From assembly GCF_954871325.1 (NCBI RefSeq), contig NC_088778.1, positions 32,934,730-32,998,729 on the forward strand: a stretch of 64,000 nt of DNA, read 5' to 3'. Origin of the DNA: Gordionus sp. m RMFG-2023. Its lineage: Eukaryota > Nematomorpha > Gordioida > Chordodea > Parachordodidae. The notes under the pieces are model-generated. The model made no database searches. It had not been told where the DNA came from and saw nothing but the letters and a program-made list of their open reading frames with translations. The position numbers and the translations under genes are program-made. Shown here in pieces: positions 26,336 through 36,918 of this stretch; position 1 is the stretch's first letter; the number at the start of each line of letters is the position of its first letter.

Positions 26336-26361
26336 TTGCGCCGACTAGCCCTGGTCTCCCC
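26336..26361 (-). repeat. Right terminal inverted repeat (26 bp)
   Basis: Exact reverse complement of the left TIR, followed by the TA target duplication at 26,362-26,363. Confidence 0.95.
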
Positions 26362-26707
26362 TACTTGTCAAATTTTAAATGCAAAATGAATTAAAAGGCT
26401 AACAAGCCTTCACTCTTTGAACTTACAATACTCAATCGATTAAGGATATTTAATGGGAGATTCCAGTTATTAAACCTAACTTAATCTGTTTTTTAAGACA
26501 TCAACTTGAGGTCAGAGTTGTATATAAACATATAGACTTTACTATTTAACAATGTTACCAACCTGTTTACAGTAATAAATTCAGCTCACAATTTTAGTCT
26601 GCTAATTAGGTCTGGTCTTTGAGGGTTTGTCAATTGGTTTATTTTGTTAGTTGGTTTTGTTATCGGATTGGAAATCCGAATTGGGTAACTGCCAAATCAA
26701 CTATTTT
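26362..26707 (+). repeat. Leader block, copy 2, right part
   Basis: It continues the leader exactly where the left part stopped (CTTGTCAAATTTTAAATGCA), matches 12,597-12,953 and runs into satellite array 2. The join to the satellite falls at the same place as in copy 1. Confidence 0.8.
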
Positions 26708-27655
26708 GAGCATTTTAACAATAACCAATCAGACATGTATATTATACTAACCCAAAAAACAAAAAAAAATGGTAGAAAAAAGAGAAACATGATTAATTGA
26801 TTATTTTCATGGCTTATTAGAGGAGTAATCTACACGTTTCAGACAATCAGAAACATGGTTTGGCGTTTGCTTCTGGAACAACTGCTATTTTTAAGGGAAG
26901 ACGATTCAATAAACGAGCACGTGATTTAAATAGATAAATATATGAATAAATTATAAAAATACGATCAATTTAAAAACCTGATCCTGATGTCACTAAATCA
27001 TCCATTTTGTTAAAAAATAAATTGAATATTTATATTTTAAATTCAAAATAGTAAGAAAAATATTTTTTTTTATCATATTATTTGGAAAAAACGTTATTTT
27101 AATCAATGAAACCTATATCTAATAATATTTAAAAGGAAACAAAAAAAATAAATAATTTAACAAGTGAAGACAAGTATCCAGGAAGATATAGAAATTCTTC
27201 TATACAAAACAGAACAAGTTTAAAAAATTGGTTATCTTTCTAAGAGTAAAATCAGTAACTATTTTGAGCATTTTAACAATAACTAATCTGACATGTATAT
27301 CATACTAACCAAATAAAACAAAAACAAAATAAATGGTAGAAAAAAGAGTAACATATGATTAATTGATTATTTTCATGACTTATTAGAGGAGTAATCTACA
27401 CGTTTCAGACATTCAAAAACATGATATGGCCTTTGCTTCTGGAACACCTGCTATATTTAATAAACGAGCACGTGATTTGAAATAAAAATTATACGCTCAA
27501 TTTAAAAACCTGATCCTATATCTAAATCATCCACTTGTCCTAATTTAAAAATAAATTGAATATTTATAATTTTAAATTCGAAATAGTAAAAAAAAAATTT
27601 ATAAAAAAAATGATATCATTTAGTAAAAACGTTATTTAACCCAAGGACATATATA
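26708..27655 (+). repeat. Satellite array 2, about 1.7 units
   Basis: A complete unit runs 26,708-27,265 (558 bp). The next unit starts at 27,266 and is more divergent, ending near AACCCAAGGACATATATAAT, where the foldback insertion follows. Confidence 0.88.
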
Positions 27656-27659
27656 ATAC

Positions 27660-28125
27660 CTAGACTTACGATTCATTTATTAAGATGCATTTTTATGCGT
27701 CGTTAAAGGCAAATCAGCTGGACCCGTCATTTTGGTAACACATATAGTAATTATTCTCATGTTAAAAACTACTATTAAATTGATAACATGCTTCCTTATT
27801 AACTCGATGATCCGGTAATTCTTTGATAAAGTTTGCATCAGATATAGGAATAAATTGGGCTCTCGTTTAAAATTTTAATAATGAATATTATAACCAAGAT
27901 GGCGTCTCCAGCTGATTCGCATAGATGTACACTTTTAATGAATGAATCGACAGGCTAGGTATTGTTTATGTCATCGGGTTAAATATAAGTTGAAGAAAAA
28001 GGAACATATTGATAGACCTTTAATTCAAACAATTTAAATCTAAATAATTTCTTTTACAAAATTTGTTATTTAATTTTTTTTTTCTTCTTATTTTAATAAG
28101 GCCGTGTCCAAAGTATCAAAAAATT
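27660..28125. mobile_element. Insertion within satellite array 2, containing a foldback element (27,709-27,922)
   Basis: GGCAAATCAGCTGGACCCG then TCATTTTGGTAAC (27,709-27,742) is imperfectly inverted at 27,889-27,922 (ACCAAGATGGCGTCTCCAGC then TGATTCGC). Half-sites of the same type occur at 6801-6830, 50,498-50,530, 52,695-52,725 and 59,940-59,975. Part of 27,985-28,100 matches module X in reverse (AACATATTGATAGAC, then CAATTTAAATCTAAATAATT). No ORF is present. Confidence 0.5.
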
Positions 28126-28129
28126 TAAT

Positions 28130-28670
28130 CGCGCAATTATCAGACATGTATATTATACTAACCAAAAAAAACAAAAACAAAATAAATGGTAGAAAAAGAG
28201 AAACATATGATTAGTTGATTATCATGGCTTATTAGAGGAGTAATCTACACACAATTATGACATTCAGAAGCATGGTTTGGCGTTTGCTTCTGGAACACCT
28301 GCTAAAATATTTTGAGGGAACACGATTCAATAAACGAGCACATCATTTGAATAGATAAATATATGGCATAAATAATAAAAATTATACGCAATTTAAAAAC
28401 CTGATCTTGATGTATCTAAATCTTTTGTTAATTTTAAAAAATAATTGAATATTTATTATTTAAATTCAAAATAGTAAGAAAAATATTTTTTTTTATCATA
28501 TCATTTAAGAAAAAACATTGTTACATCTATATGAATTAATATTTAAAAGGGAACAAAAAAAAAGATTAATTTAGCAAGTGAAGACAAGTATCCTGGAAGA
28601 TATAGTAATTCTTCTATATAAACGGAACAAGTTTAAGAAATTGTTTAAGTTTAAAATCATTATTTCTTAG
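28130..28670 (+). repeat. Satellite array 2, divergent terminal unit
   Basis: It resumes the satellite unit at ATCAGACATGTATATTATAC and runs to about 28,670 through GAGGAGTAATCTACAC, CATGGTTTGGCGTTTGCTTC and AAGTGAAGACAAGTATCC. It is more diverged than array 1 units, as expected at an array edge. Confidence 0.85.
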
Positions 28671-28689
28671 AAATAAATTGTAAATTGTT

Positions 28690-29830
28690 ACGATTATTGT
28701 GACATATTTTTTTTTTCTGAAATAGAATCCCATATTAAAATAACATTTATTGATCATTATATGGTATTCCAGTTACACTTATTTTAGTAGAAGGAAAACG
28801 ACTTAAAAATTACCAAGCCTTCCTCTTAGTTTATATTGGAGGAGAGGGGAAGGGAAGAGTAATGATAGATATGAATTAAGGTAAGATCAAAAAGTGCAAA
28901 CTTATAATAGTTATTTTGCACGGATCAGAAACTTGAATCCATTTTTTACGCAAGATGGATACAATGGAAATATATGAATAGTGAGAATCGATGTAGAATG
29001 CATAAATTGGGAAATATTATATGCGGAGTTTTTAATTATATAATTGTTAAAGTGGTTAAGATAAATCCATTTCCGATAAAAAAAAATAATTTAATCCTTT
29101 TCTTCTTACAGACTGTCTATTTCAAGGTGATAAAAATTTATTTCTAAGAAGGGGCAAAGATGTGGGGGGGGGGGGAGAATTTCTTTTTCCTTTGCCTCTA
29201 AATTGTAATTTTTCTTTGTAAATGCAATTTTTCTATTTTAAGGTTTGTAAATATTAAATAACTGCTAAATGTCATATATATGTCACAGTCAATTCGGTTA
29301 ATCGGTCGATAGGTGTTATTAAGTGTAATTTAAATCTTAGTCAATAAGACTATTTGCAATATATAAATTTTTTTTAAAAAAATTTTAAGGTTAGTTATAA
29401 AAATTATGATAGGGTTTCCAATCATGCTGGATGGAATTCATTTTTTGGCGAAATCAGGTTTGAAATGTTAAAAATAACGCTTAGAACCAATTATCGTGTT
29501 ATTTTGATCATTAATTATATTACTTTTTCTAAAATTTTGATAATTCTCATTTTACTAGAAAATGCAATGCATACCAGCATGTGTTGATAACTTTAATTCT
29601 GAAAAATTTATAGGATATTATACACTAACTTTACACTACTACACAACATATGTATATAGAGTGAACACGCGATTTGACTGTAAGATACACAATTTAATTA
29701 TGTATCTAAAATAAATTAAAATTAGATTTATATATATTTAATAACGTCTGATCCACTTCCACTCTCATCAACTGATGTTTATAAATTTATCAATTTTGAA
29801 TTATAGGAATAAAAATATAATATTTTAAGA
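28690..29830 (-). repeat. Module Z repeat, inverted relative to the copies at 55.0-56.3 kb and 57.9-59.7 kb
   Basis: Reverse-complement landmarks shared with 58,430-59,700 and 55,390-56,290 include AAGCCTTCCTCTTA, CGATGTAGAATGCA, ATATGTCACAGTCAATTCGG then TTAATCGGTCGAT, AATCATGCTGGATGG, CTCTCATCAACTGATG and TTGAATTATAGGAATAAAAA. A run of 12 G lies at 29,164-29,175. No coding capacity is seen. Confidence 0.7.
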
Positions 29831-30207
29831 AAAATAACTATTTAAAAATAGTCTTACCCAATTTAACTTTGTTCACTTAAATTTTTTTAAAAATTTATTT
29901 TTCAAATGTTAAAAAAAAAATACCTAAAAAAATTTCTTATAGTAAATCCAGAACAAGAAAATTATTATATTGAATAAAAATAATAATTAGATATCGCCAG
30001 TATTTCCTTTTAAATAAAAAAAAATTTAAATAAATAATATGATTTATGTAATCTTTTCTCATTTTAAAAGGAAACTAATTTCGAGATGGTAAATAACATT
30101 TTAGATCCACTAGGAAGAAAAAAAAATTAACAAATAATCTCGCATAAACTAGGATTTCTTTTTTTTTTATACCTTAATTTTAAAAATCAATGTGGATCTC
30201 AAAAGTT
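29831..30207 (-). repeat. Start of module X, inverted
   Basis: 30,050-30,170 (TCTCATTTTAAAAGGAAACT, then GATCCACTAGGAAGAA) is the reverse complement of the module X start at 50,320-50,450, 52,500-52,640 and 59,740-59,890. 29,831-30,049 is AT-rich with no clear match. Confidence 0.5.
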
Positions 30208-30425
30208 AGTGTTTGTTAAAGGGGTCGGTTTAAGCCGATAATTTAAAACGGCAAACTCAATATTTTAGCCAGAAAAATATTGCCTGATCCTTTTAGATTA
30301 CAGAATAATATATATCTAGAACCTTTGTTCCTTCTACGAGCAAAATCTTCGTGCTTGCGCAGTATTCCTCTGGATGAAATATTGAGTTAGCCAATTAAAA
30401 TCGGCTCAAAAAGATCCATTTAACA
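30208..30425. mobile_element. Short palindromic MITE, family M1, copy a
   Basis: It starts AGTGTTTGTTAAA and ends near CCATTTAACAGA. Internal inverted halves are AACTCAATATTTTAGCCAGA and GAAATATTGAGTTAGCC. Length and structure match copies b (32,518-32,714), c (50,064-50,267) and d (51,765-51,990). It is noncoding. Confidence 0.65.
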
Positions 30426-30976
30426 GATAGGTAAATTACAAACATGATGGAATGTATTTCCGATAAAATCAGATTTTTAAATGATTTTAAGGTTAAAAAA
30501 AAATAACGTATTGCTTGAAAAAACAGAACACATTTGACGCTAATAACATACACATATAATATACATAAATAAAAACAATTTTCACGATAATGGCGGAAAT
30601 TAATATATATATTGGAGATAAAGAAAAATAATTGTTAATATAAATTTAACCTTGGGCTAATAGATCATCAACCACAAACAAGCACATCAGAATTAGGAAT
30701 ACTAATTTAGGATTCATTGTCCAAAATAGAATTATTTTTCTTTTAAAGGAAATATTTCAATTTTTACGAAAATTATTTTCTCGTTTTTTATTAAAGGCAA
30801 ACAAAATTTATAAAATTTTAAAAAATAAAAATTAAACCTAAATTATGTCTAAATTTGTTATCGTGTTTTATCGCATCGTGTAAAAATAAAAGGGCAACTG
30901 TCTGTCTATGGGTATAGCTAAAAAATTAATATACAAAATAGATATATAAAAAACAATATAATTTAAAATAGCCATC

Positions 30977-31072
30977 ATTTTCTCTTCTCTTCTCTTCTCT
31001 TCTCTTCTCTTCTCTTCTCTTCTCTTCTCTTCTCTTCTCTCTCTCTTCTCTTCTCTTCTTTTCTTTTCTTTA
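30977..31072 (+). repeat. (TTCTC)n microsatellite
   Basis: Nearly pure TTCTC units with one CTCTCT interruption. It has no counterpart at the homologous point of the right arm, where a different insertion is found. Confidence 0.95.
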
Positions 31073-31242
31073 TTTGTTCAGTGATTAATATCATAATAAT
31101 TCTTTTACTAATATATTTATTTTTTTTAAAAAAAATAATAAATAAATAAATTTTTATTGATATTTAAAATATATCTGAAAAGGTGAGGCTTGCCTTTCAA
31201 CAGATTACTAATAAGATTTTTAGAGAAAAAAAATAGACCTGG

Positions 31243-31243
31243 A

Positions 31244-31291
<48 letters not shown>

Positions 31292-31293
31292 AA
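31243..31293 (+). repeat. (GAAA)n microsatellite
   Basis: A pure GAAA run of about 50 bp inside the left duplication arm. Confidence 0.95.
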
Positions 31294-32517
31294 AAGTAGA
31301 AAGCGATATTTGACTATTTTGGAACTTTCGCGGATGCTGAGATTATGATCGAGTAACCGATTGCATCCAAGGTCAATTCGGCAGGGGGGCGAACCCTTTC
31401 CCCAAACCTAGAAATCAGGACACATTCGATAAGTTTGATGAACGACAGGTAATTTGTACGCGTATATAATATATGGCTAGGTATTGTTGAAGAATATGGT
31501 CATTGGCATGACCTTTTTTTTAAAAGGAAAAACAAATTATGTGTCTTTAACTATCCGAGTTTAACGTATAAAGTAAATCTTATTTTTCTACTCTAGACGT
31601 TTTGTTTAGTTAACTTATCGAAATAACGAAATTTAGAAGAAAAAAAAAGCGTTTGCTTCCATTGAGTATATAGTTTATCTCTACCTTGGCATCATAAGGC
31701 TAAACTGTAAGAATTACGGTTATCATAATTCTTCAAATCTTTCCTGATTCATGGCCAATAGGTCCGAATGATATAAATCTCCCATCTCACCCTGCATTCA
31801 CAGTTATAGAAAACCCGCCAGCTTGTTTCGATCTGCACATATTTTCTTTTTAGCCTAGATCCTCCAACAACCTATCTCTATTAAAATATAATCCAACCTT
31901 TAGGATATAACCTTTTTTTGTTGTTCAATCAATATAAAGAGGGTTTTAGAAAATGTTATTGACTTCCTTTATAAAAAAAAAGGGTTGAGAAGGGAATAAA
32001 ATTTGCAGGGGAAGAGTGACCCAACGAAAGTTTAAATTTAGCAATATATAATCCATCCCACCACTAACTTACTTTTTTGAAATAATATTTTTGAATTATT
32101 ATGAACCTTCTTAGTAAAAGGGACCTGTTGTATTCAGTTGGAAGGAGGACTTTAAGTTGGTGGAAGACGATCTTCGTCGAGTAATGGATTTGAGGCCGTA
32201 AATTCGGTTTTGAGTGTATTCATGTGTAAATTTTTATATTTTTGTTCGTGTAATAAATAAAGATAATACTAATTAAACTTCAAATTTCTAGTTAAATATT
32301 TTAAAAGCTTTATATTTTAGCGTGGTCAGATTAGTTATATATATATATATAATGATATAACATTACTAATAAAGTTAACAAAAAAATAAATAGCATAATT
32401 AATAAACTAATTAAAAAAAATTTTTAAGCCAACACGCACATGCGCTTTTAAAAAAATTTATCCTAGTTGGATGGCTTATAAAAAATATTATCCGGTATTT
32501 GGGATGGGATTTTGAGT

Positions 32518-32714
32518 AGTGTTGAACGGATGTTTCTAGCCGATTAAAACCGGCAACTTAATATTTAAGCCCAGAAAAATATTGCATAAGCCTTGAGATT
32601 TCCCTAATAGATGTCCAAACCTTAGTTCCTTCAAAATCTTGAGGCTTGCGTAATATTATTCTGAACGAAATATTGAGTTTTTTAACAATACTAGAATTTT
32701 AAGCCCTTTTAAAC
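32518..32714. mobile_element. Short palindromic MITE, family M1, copy b
   Basis: GTGTTGAACGG at the left end, AACTTAATATTTAAGCCCAG and GAAATATTGAGTTTTTTAAC internally, and CCCTTTTAAACATTATA at the right end. It is absent from the matching point of the right arm (about 46,740-46,930), so it inserted after the inverted duplication or was lost from the other arm. Confidence 0.6.
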
Positions 32715-33069
32715 ATTATATAAAATTTTCTAAAATATCATATTATCCAAAATTATTCAATTTTAATTTTATCATTTATATAAAATATTTGGGCGGAGAA
32801 ATAATTATACCTAGCAAATAAAAATCGTTGCTTTGCCCTGAAAAAATAAATTTTTTTAAACTTTATTGCGATAATTTGATGCTGATCTGGCTTATTATTA
32901 TGCATTTAAATTTAATATTAAAATCAAAAAAAACATTTTTATATAATTCTATTTTTAATATATCTTTATAAAACGAAAGAAATAAAACGAATAGAAACCG
33001 GAAATAATTGTTTGTTTAAAATTGAAAATATGCATAAGTTTTTTCTCCCTTCTTTTTTATGGAAATTTA

Positions 33070-33900
33070 CAACTAGCTAATAGCCCGTCGAGAATGATGG
33101 GGAATCAGATTTTTTTCCTTATGGTTAAATAATAAATTTTTACCTTCATTTGACGATGGATGTATCAGCGAGCAGAATAGTTATTTGAGAAGAATAGATT
33201 ATTCGTATCTATTCTTCCCAATATTTCTATAAATTTTTAAAGATAAGGCCAATTATATTTATGGAATATATGGAATAAAAAGAGAAAATATGATTTGTGA
33301 GTTATTATATTAATCAATTCTTTTAAGAAATTTCCCACACCCGGACGCAATGGTTTTTGCCATCTCACTTCCTGTAAAATCTACATTCATCTCAAAGAAT
33401 CATTTAAATGCTTTTAAAACATTTCTAAATACCATTTTCAAAAAAAAGACATGTCTTCATAGATTCAAATCAATTACGGGAGGCAAACCTTAATATCTCA
33501 CAAACACTCTGGTGGTATCCACCCCATTGCATGGGTTATTTAGAAGATTATTAGCAAAAATAATTGCCACGGGTCAAAACTCAGAATCTTAGCTTTATAA
33601 GTATACCTATCAATTAGAATTTGGTGTTGCCATTTGTATTATATCCAAAATCTTCCTCTTAACATGGCTATTATCAAAGTAGACTATTTTGTGAAACTGT
33701 TTTTTATCCCAAATTTTCTGTTTATTCAAAATTCCTAGAGACATACTGTAACATTAATTCAGTCCACATGTCATAGATTCTGAAGAAAGGATCCAGCAGG
33801 AGGCACACGTCCTCGTTTATTTTACCTTAGTATTCATTATCTCTTCCATTTTCTTAAATCTAAATTTGATTTGGATATAAATATTCGGTATGGTTTTAAA
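33070..33900. other. Noncoding stretch with nothing recognised
   Basis: It is slightly less AT-rich than average, with no convincing ORF and no repeat match. A weak resemblance of TAAAATCTACATTCATCTCA (33,376-33,395) to module Z is noted only. Confidence 0.35.
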
Positions 33901-33904
33901 TTTC

Positions 33905-34165
33905 TTGAAGTCAAGCGATTAGGCCACAGACGCTTTTAAAAATTAACGATTTTCCAAATATATATTAAAATAAATTTGGACCTAATAATTCTAGTATATA
34001 TGCTATGTTAGCTTAAATAATTTAATGTTTGATATGCGACATTATCATTGGACCGAATAAGCTATGGTGATTTTTATTGGACGAATATTTTTTAAAAAAA
34101 TGCTATTGGCTATACGTTGTTACACGTTATATATATTATTATAGATAGATATTATTAGATATTAC
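33905..34165 (-). mobile_element. SINE family S2, degraded copy
   Basis: On the minus strand it has an A-box-like TGTGGCCTAATCGCTTGACT followed by little tRNA homology. Upstream on the same strand are AAAATCGTTAATTTTTAAAA and an ATATATAT-rich head as in the copies at 34,545-34,720 and 43,030-43,275. The B-box part is missing or unrecognisable. Confidence 0.45.
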
Positions 34166-34544
34166 TTTTTTTATTTAATAATTTATAAGTTTAAGTAAAA
34201 AACATTAAAATAATACATAAAGAGTCAAATCGATTAATATAATAATTTTTAAACATTGGAAAGGCAAGTTTAAACAAAATTCTTAAATAAGTTAGCAGGA
34301 TAGATGCACCAAAACTTGCCCATTGCAGACCTTTAGTCAGGATAACATCGGAAACAGCAGATCATAGTGGATTTTACCTGTGCCAAAGAATCCATTTATA
34401 AATGATATGTCTGTCACTTTTATTTTAACATGCATCTACCACCAGAGGTCTGATGATAACATTGTCATGCCCAATAGAAATATAATTAATGCCCATCCTA
34501 AAAGGAGGGAACCACCAAATTGGATTTTAAAAAAAATAGCAAGT
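34166..34544. other. Noncoding linker between two SINE copies
   Basis: The 61-residue frame at 34,380-34,565 runs into the neighbouring SINE and is not credible as a gene. Nothing else is seen. Confidence 0.3.
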
Positions 34545-34720
34545 TGGATTATGCAAAAAAAATGATCTTTGCAGGGATTCCAACCCAAAGCCATCAGATT
34601 TGTAAACGACGCTCTTGCCGATTAGGCCACAAAATTTACGATTTTTTAAATATATTTTATAAATTGTGACACTGTGATACTGTTAGTGTGACATGGCTTT
34701 TATATATATTATAGATATAT
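34545..34720 (-). mobile_element. tRNA-derived SINE, family S2
   Basis: On the minus strand: a head ending TATATAAAAGCCATGTCACA, the linker AAAAAATCGTAAATTTTG, then a tRNA-like part with A box TGGCCTAATCGGCAAGAG (34,612-34,629), TTTACAAATCTGATGG and B box GGGTTGGAATCCC (34,574-34,586). The B box has GGTTGGA for the usual GGTTCGA. The tRNA-like part lies at the 3' side of the head, as in the copy at 43,030-43,275. The two copies lie at matching places of the inverted duplication. Confidence 0.7.
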
Positions 34721-34949
34721 AAAGAATCAACAGAATTATATAGGAATAAGGATTCACGTAATCAATATCTAATCGATGAAAACTGGCTTTGCTATATATT
34801 TTGTCAGGTCCGATAATATTTAAAAAAAACCAAGTTAATAGGTCTTATCCCATTAAAAAAAAATTTTTTTTACAGAAATTTCACTGGAAAACGAATAGAA
34901 AGTAGATAATATTTTTTTTCTACAGGTGTGCAAGAGCCCCAAAATCAAA

Positions 34950-35764
34950 GGAAAAATATAAACAAAATTTTTATGTTTTCAATTATAAATATATTTATAA
35001 AATCTATTAGGGATAAAACAAAAATTATTTATAATTAAAATCGAAAATTCTACTTCTACCCCGAACCGGAAGTATATTTTTAAAATTAAATCTACTCGGC
35101 CAGAGTCAGAAATAGACGCACGCAATGAGCAGCGTTACCCGCTCCGCTATTTTAAAATGGGTGGAAAGGGTGGGGTAGAAAATTTTAAACAACGAGAGGG
35201 TCGGTGAGTTATTATTCATTTAAGATGATGAACGGACAAAGTAATCGGGGAGTTATTATTCTTTTAAGATGATGAACGGACAAAGTAATTGGGCAATGGG
35301 AATCCCATTCTCAAAAATAAGATGGTACAATAAATTATTTTATTTTAAAATTTCACTTTTCTTGTTAAGATTAAGTTGTGGCGGGGGGGGGGGGTGTTGT
35401 ATATACCCAAACCATATCACAAATTACTTAGAATTTAAAAGTAAATGATTTGATTTAAAAAAATTTTCGACTACTGATTTAAATGTTTAGGTCTCTTTCT
35501 AAGAAATTTATCTAAAATGTTGTCTCGACTCGACTCAAAAATATATGTCGTTTTTATTTTACACGACCTAAAATTTGGGTCACCTTTTTTCACCTGACCC
35601 ACAATCTGTGTCAGTTTATTTGACCAAGAGCCGTCTAGGTCGACACCAATAAATATACAAATATGATATTTAGATAATTCTAATATGATGGTTATGAAAG
35701 TAAATTCATATTCTTTTTAATGAGTAGAAGCCTAAATCATGAGGGGTCAATTCAGTGAATATGA
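34950..35764. other. Noncoding stretch with a short tandem duplication
   Basis: At about 35,203-35,294 a roughly 46 bp unit (GAGTTATTATTC, then TTTAAGATGATGAACGGACA, then AAGTAAT) occurs twice head to tail with few differences. A run of 12 G is at 35,383-35,394. No gene is seen. Confidence 0.55.
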
Positions 35765-36918
35765 ATTTTTGATATTATGTAAAAAATTAGATATATTAAA
35801 TGTTATTGATATATATATATATAAAATTAAACTTTAACTTTGATATTATGTAAATTGGATATATTAAATGTTAATTATATATATATCTATATAAAATTAA
35901 ACTTTGATATTATGTAAATTGGATATATTAAATGTTATATATATATATATATAACTAAACTTTGATATTATGTAAATTTGATATATTAAATGTTATTGAT
36001 ATATATATATAAAATTAAACTTTGATATTAAGTAAATTGGATATATTAAATGTTATTGATATATATATAATTAAATTTTGATATTATGTAAATTGGATAT
36101 ATTAAATGTTAATTATATATATCTATATAAAATTAAACTTTGATATTAAGTAAATTGGATATATTAAATGTTATTTATATATATATATAACAAAACTTTG
36201 ATATTATGTAAATTGGATATATTAAATGTTATTGATATATATATAACTAAAATTATTATTTAAATTGGATATATTAATTGTTATTGATATATATATATAA
36301 AATTAATTAAATGTTATTTATATATATATATAAAACTAAACTTTGATATTATGTAAATTGGATATATTAAATGTTATTGATATATATATATAAAATTAAA
36401 CTTTGATATTAAGTAAATTGGATATATTAAATGTTATTGATATATATATATAAAATTAAACTTTGATATTATGTAAATTGGATATATTAAATGTTAATTA
36501 TATATATCTATATAAAATTAAACTTTTATTATGTAAATTGGATATATTAAATGTTAATTATATATATATTTATATAAAATTAAACTTTCATATTATATAA
36601 ATTGGATATATTAAATGTTATATATATATATATAACTAAACTTTGATATTATGTAAATTTGATATATTAAATGTTATTGATATATATATATAAAATTAAA
36701 CTTTGATATTAAGTAAATTGGATATATTAAATGTTATTGATATATATATAATTAAATTTTGATATTATGTAAATTGGATATATTAAATGTTATTTATATA
36801 TATATATAAAAAACTAAACTTTCATATTATGTAAATTGGATATATTAAATGTTACTGATATATATATATAAAACGAACTTTGATATTATGTAAATTGGAT
36901 ATATTAAATGTTAGTGAT
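35765..36918 (+). repeat. 60 bp satellite, about 19 tandem units
   Basis: The unit reads ACTTTGATATTATGTAAATT, GGATATATTAAATGTTATTG, then a variable (AT)n run and AAAATTAA. In the best-preserved part (36,341, 36,401 and 36,461) the period is exactly 60 bp. Units differ mainly in the AT run. A lone unit at 38,063-38,122 shows the array was split by the insertion at 36,919-38,062. Confidence 0.92.

Larger units (their letters stand above)
24413..26361. mobile_element. 1949 bp non-autonomous DNA transposon with perfect 26 bp TIRs and TA target duplication
   Basis: The left end reads GGGGAGACCAGGGC then TAGTCGGCGCAA (24,413-24,438). The right end at 26,336-26,361 is its exact reverse complement. 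TA flanks both sides (24,411-24,412 and 26,362-26,363). The uninterrupted leader copy 1 has a single TA at the homologous point (12,595-12,596), so the insertion is directly demonstrated. No ORF resembling a transposase is present, so it must be mobilised in trans. The interior is AT-rich and holds two tandem-repeat blocks and subterminal copies of the TIR core. A TA duplication is typical of the Tc1/mariner/pogo group and a few others. I do not assign a superfamily from the TIR alone. Confidence 0.93.
30000..34950 (+). repeat. Left arm of a large interrupted inverted duplication (partner 42,720-50,500, minus)
   Basis: Blocks match the partner in reverse order and orientation: 30,050-30,170 with 50,450-50,320; 30,208-30,425 with 50,267-50,064; 30,560-30,900 with 49,810-49,465; 31,190-31,470 with 48,450-48,180; 31,500-31,700 with 48,165-47,975; 31,700-31,960 with 47,960-47,740; 32,010-32,225 with 47,310-47,125; 32,285-32,440 with 47,060-46,925; 32,745-33,060 with 46,730-46,430; 34,545-34,940 with 43,275-42,730. 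Each arm also carries private insertions. The match is old and far from identical. Confidence 0.75.

Noticed and set aside
34380-34565. 61-residue plus-strand frame
   Set aside because: It runs into an antisense SINE and has no splice-site or repeat support as a gene.
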